A DNA stretch of 8,053 nt, taken from an uncultured Sphingobium sp. (GTDB lineage Bacteria; Pseudomonadota; Alphaproteobacteria; Sphingomonadales; Sphingomonadaceae). Positions within the stretch are counted from its first letter, which is position 1. The number at the start of each line of letters is the position of its first letter. The stretch is from positions 1 through 8,053 of the forward strand of contig CAMLFF010000139.1 of NCBI GenBank assembly GCA_946479185.1, in the 5' to 3' direction. This document shows positions 6,888 to 8,053 of this stretch, in pieces. The notes beneath the pieces are model-generated. The model made no database searches. It was not told the origin of the DNA and saw nothing but the letters and a program-made list of their open reading frames with translations. The translations under genes were made by a program, and so were the position numbers.

Positions 6888-7691
6888 ATGATGTCCAGTT
6901 CGATCATGACCGGCGACGGGTGCCGCATCGCCTATCGGTTCGACGGGCCGAGCGATGCGCCTGTGCTGCTGCTCTCCAATTCGCTCGGCACCTCCATGTC
7001 GATGTGGGATGCTCAGATCGAGGCCTTCTCACGACATTGCCGGGTACTGCGCTATGACAGTCGCGGACATGGCCTGTCCGACGCGCCTGCCGGTGCCTAT
7101 TCGATGGACCGGCTGGGGCGCGACGTTGTGGAGCTTATCGAGGCGCTCGACCTTGGGCCTGTATATTTCTGCGGGCTGTCGCTTGGCGGGATGATCGGGC
7201 AATGGCTCGGCGTGCGTGAGCCCGCGCGCCTGCGTGGCCTCGTGCTTGCCAACACCTCCGCCTATATGGGGCCGCCATCCAATTGGGATGCGCGTATCGA
7301 TCTAGTCCGCGCGCAGGGGATGGGGCCGCTGACCGAGGGCTCGATCGCGCGCTGGTTCACCAAGGATTTTCCGGCCAATCACCCCGAAGCGATTGCGCCG
7401 ATCCGCGAAGGATTGCTCGCGACAAAGCCGGAGGGTTATGCCGGATGCTGCGCAGCCATTCGGGACATGGACATGCGCCAGATCGGCTCGCTGAACGAGG
7501 TGCCCACGCTGATTATCGGCGGAACGCTCGATCCGGCAACGCCGCCGGCGGACAGCGAGGCTCTGGGGCGCACGCTTTACGATACGCGGATCACCTTCCT
7601 GGAGGCGGCCCATCTCTCCAATGTCGAGCAGCCGGACGCATTTGCGCAGGCGGTGCTCTCCTTCATCACCGCGGCGCCCGCAGGAGACTGA
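6888..7691 (+). CDS. pcaD: 3-oxoadipate enol-lactonase PcaD
   Basis: PcaD hydrolyses beta-ketoadipate enol-lactone, the CatC product, to beta-ketoadipate in the cytoplasm. The 267-residue alpha/beta hydrolase has an oxyanion-loop segment SNSLGTSMSMWD (30-41), the nucleophile Ser98 in GLSLGG (96-101), the acid Asp215 in GGTLDPATPP (211-220) and His242 in AAHLSNVEQP (240-249). YDSRGHGLSDAP (56-67) is typical of the enol-lactonase group. GGAG (6879-6882) lies five bases before the first ATG; a second ATG follows directly and could also serve. A hairpin terminator separates it from catA, so it may be transcribed by readthrough or from its own promoter, although no convincing promoter is visible in the gap. 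It converges on a MarR gene with two bases between the stops. The fused PcaCD form is not seen, since no decarboxylase domain is attached. Confidence 0.94.
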   Translation: MMSSSIMTGDGCRIAYRFDGPSDAPVLLLSNSLGTSMSMWDAQIEAFSRHCRVLRYDSRGHGLSDAPAGAYSMDRLGRDVVELIEALDLGPVYFCGLSLGGMIGQWLGVREPARLRGLVLANTSAYMGPPSNWDARIDLVRAQGMGPLTEGSIARWFTKDFPANHPEAIAPIREGLLATKPEGYAGCCAAIRDMDMRQIGSLNEVPTLIIGGTLDPATPPADSEALGRTLYDTRITFLEAAHLSNVEQPDAFAQAVLSFITAAPAGD

Positions 7692-7693
7692 GG

Positions 7694-8053
7694 TCAGGGT
7701 GAGAGGTTGAGATGAATCTTTTGAGTCATCGCGATGAGCGTGCGCAGATCGGACTTGGAAACGTCGTGGAAGGCCTCGCGGCCGATACGCGCAACCTTGT
7801 CCTGCACCTGAACCAGAATCTCGCGTCCGCGTGGCGCAATGTCGACTTCGGTGGCGCGCTGGTCGTCGATCGATTTTGTGGCAACGACCAGATCCTCGGC
7901 AATCATGCGCTGGATGATCTTAGCCATGGTCGACATGCGTGACACCGCTTCTGCCGTGAGCTGCGTGATGGTGCAGGTGCCGCGCTTGTTCAGGATGGCG
8001 AGAACACGCCAACGCGGCACATCGATACCCAGCGGCTTGAGCGAAGCATCCAT
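7694..8053 (-). CDS. MarR-family transcriptional regulator, N-terminus probably beyond window edge
   Basis: The visible 119 codons encode a winged helix-turn-helix of the MarR type. WRVLAIL (15-21) and the segment TITQLTAEAVSRMSTMAKIIQRM (28-50) form the HTH. SIDDQRATEVDIAPRGRE (61-78) is the wing, with the usual D-x-R and G-R motifs, and a C-terminal helix follows. MarR proteins are normally about 140-160 residues and open with a dimerisation helix that is missing here. The ATG at 8051-8053 is therefore probably an internal methionine, with about 25-35 residues lying to the right. Such proteins are usually repressors relieved by small, often aromatic, ligands. The target cannot be told from this window; it may regulate itself or genes to the right, or be linked to aromatic degradation. 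Confidence 0.85.
   Translation of the reverse strand: MDASLKPLGIDVPRWRVLAILNKRGTCTITQLTAEAVSRMSTMAKIIQRMIAEDLVVATKSIDDQRATEVDIAPRGREILVQVQDKVARIGREAFHDVSKSDLRTLIAMTQKIHLNLSP

Noticed and set aside
4410..7691. Chlorocatechol (clc/tfd-type) rather than catechol pathway
   Set aside because: CatC is a true muconolactone isomerase, which chlorocatechol clusters lack, pcaD is an enol-lactonase rather than dienelactone hydrolase, and CatA and CatB specificity motifs are of the catechol type.
1..8053. Mobile element, defence island, CRISPR array, tRNA or rRNA
   Set aside because: No transposase, integrase, spaced direct-repeat array, cloverleaf or rRNA-like stretch was seen. The genes have an even style of codon use without an obvious foreign insert.

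Overview
The window is chromosomal DNA of a GC-rich proteobacterium. It is most likely an alphaproteobacterium and possibly a sphingomonad; this is inferred from the protein style and gene mix, with no marker gene to prove it. It carries six complete genes, plus one gene cut off at each edge. No RNA gene, CRISPR array, insertion sequence or phage gene was seen.

Left part (1-2513): the minus strand holds the first 765 codons of the disaggregase ClpB. Its C-terminal tail lies beyond the left edge. Just upstream is a good match to a heat-shock (sigma-32/RpoH) promoter, whose spacer is a 7-bp inverted repeat. The rest of this short intergenic stretch shows nothing clear.

Middle (2514-4409): a plus-strand ketopantoate reductase-family gene converges on, and overlaps by 12 bp, a minus-strand LysR regulator of the CatR/CatM/BenM type. 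The 90-bp gap between this regulator and catB contains a perfect ATAC-N7-GTAT operator of the CatM/BenM class. The operator lies on top of the regulator's own Shine-Dalgarno sequence and about 64 bp upstream of the start point predicted for catB.

Right part (4410-7691): catB, catC, catA and pcaD encode the ortho-cleavage (beta-ketoadipate) route. CatA opens catechol to cis,cis-muconate. CatB cyclises this to muconolactone. CatC isomerises that to beta-ketoadipate enol-lactone, and PcaD hydrolyses it to beta-ketoadipate. All catalytic residues that I could place are present. A long hairpin terminator separates catA from pcaD, so pcaD is probably expressed at a lower level or separately. The genes for the last two steps (pcaIJ, pcaF) are not in the window.

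Right edge (7694-8053): a MarR-type regulator faces pcaD and runs off the end. The window is mainly a well-known catabolic cluster. The parts most worth a second look are regulatory: the operator over the catR ribosome site, the competing hairpins after catA, and the palindrome inside the clpB heat-shock promoter.
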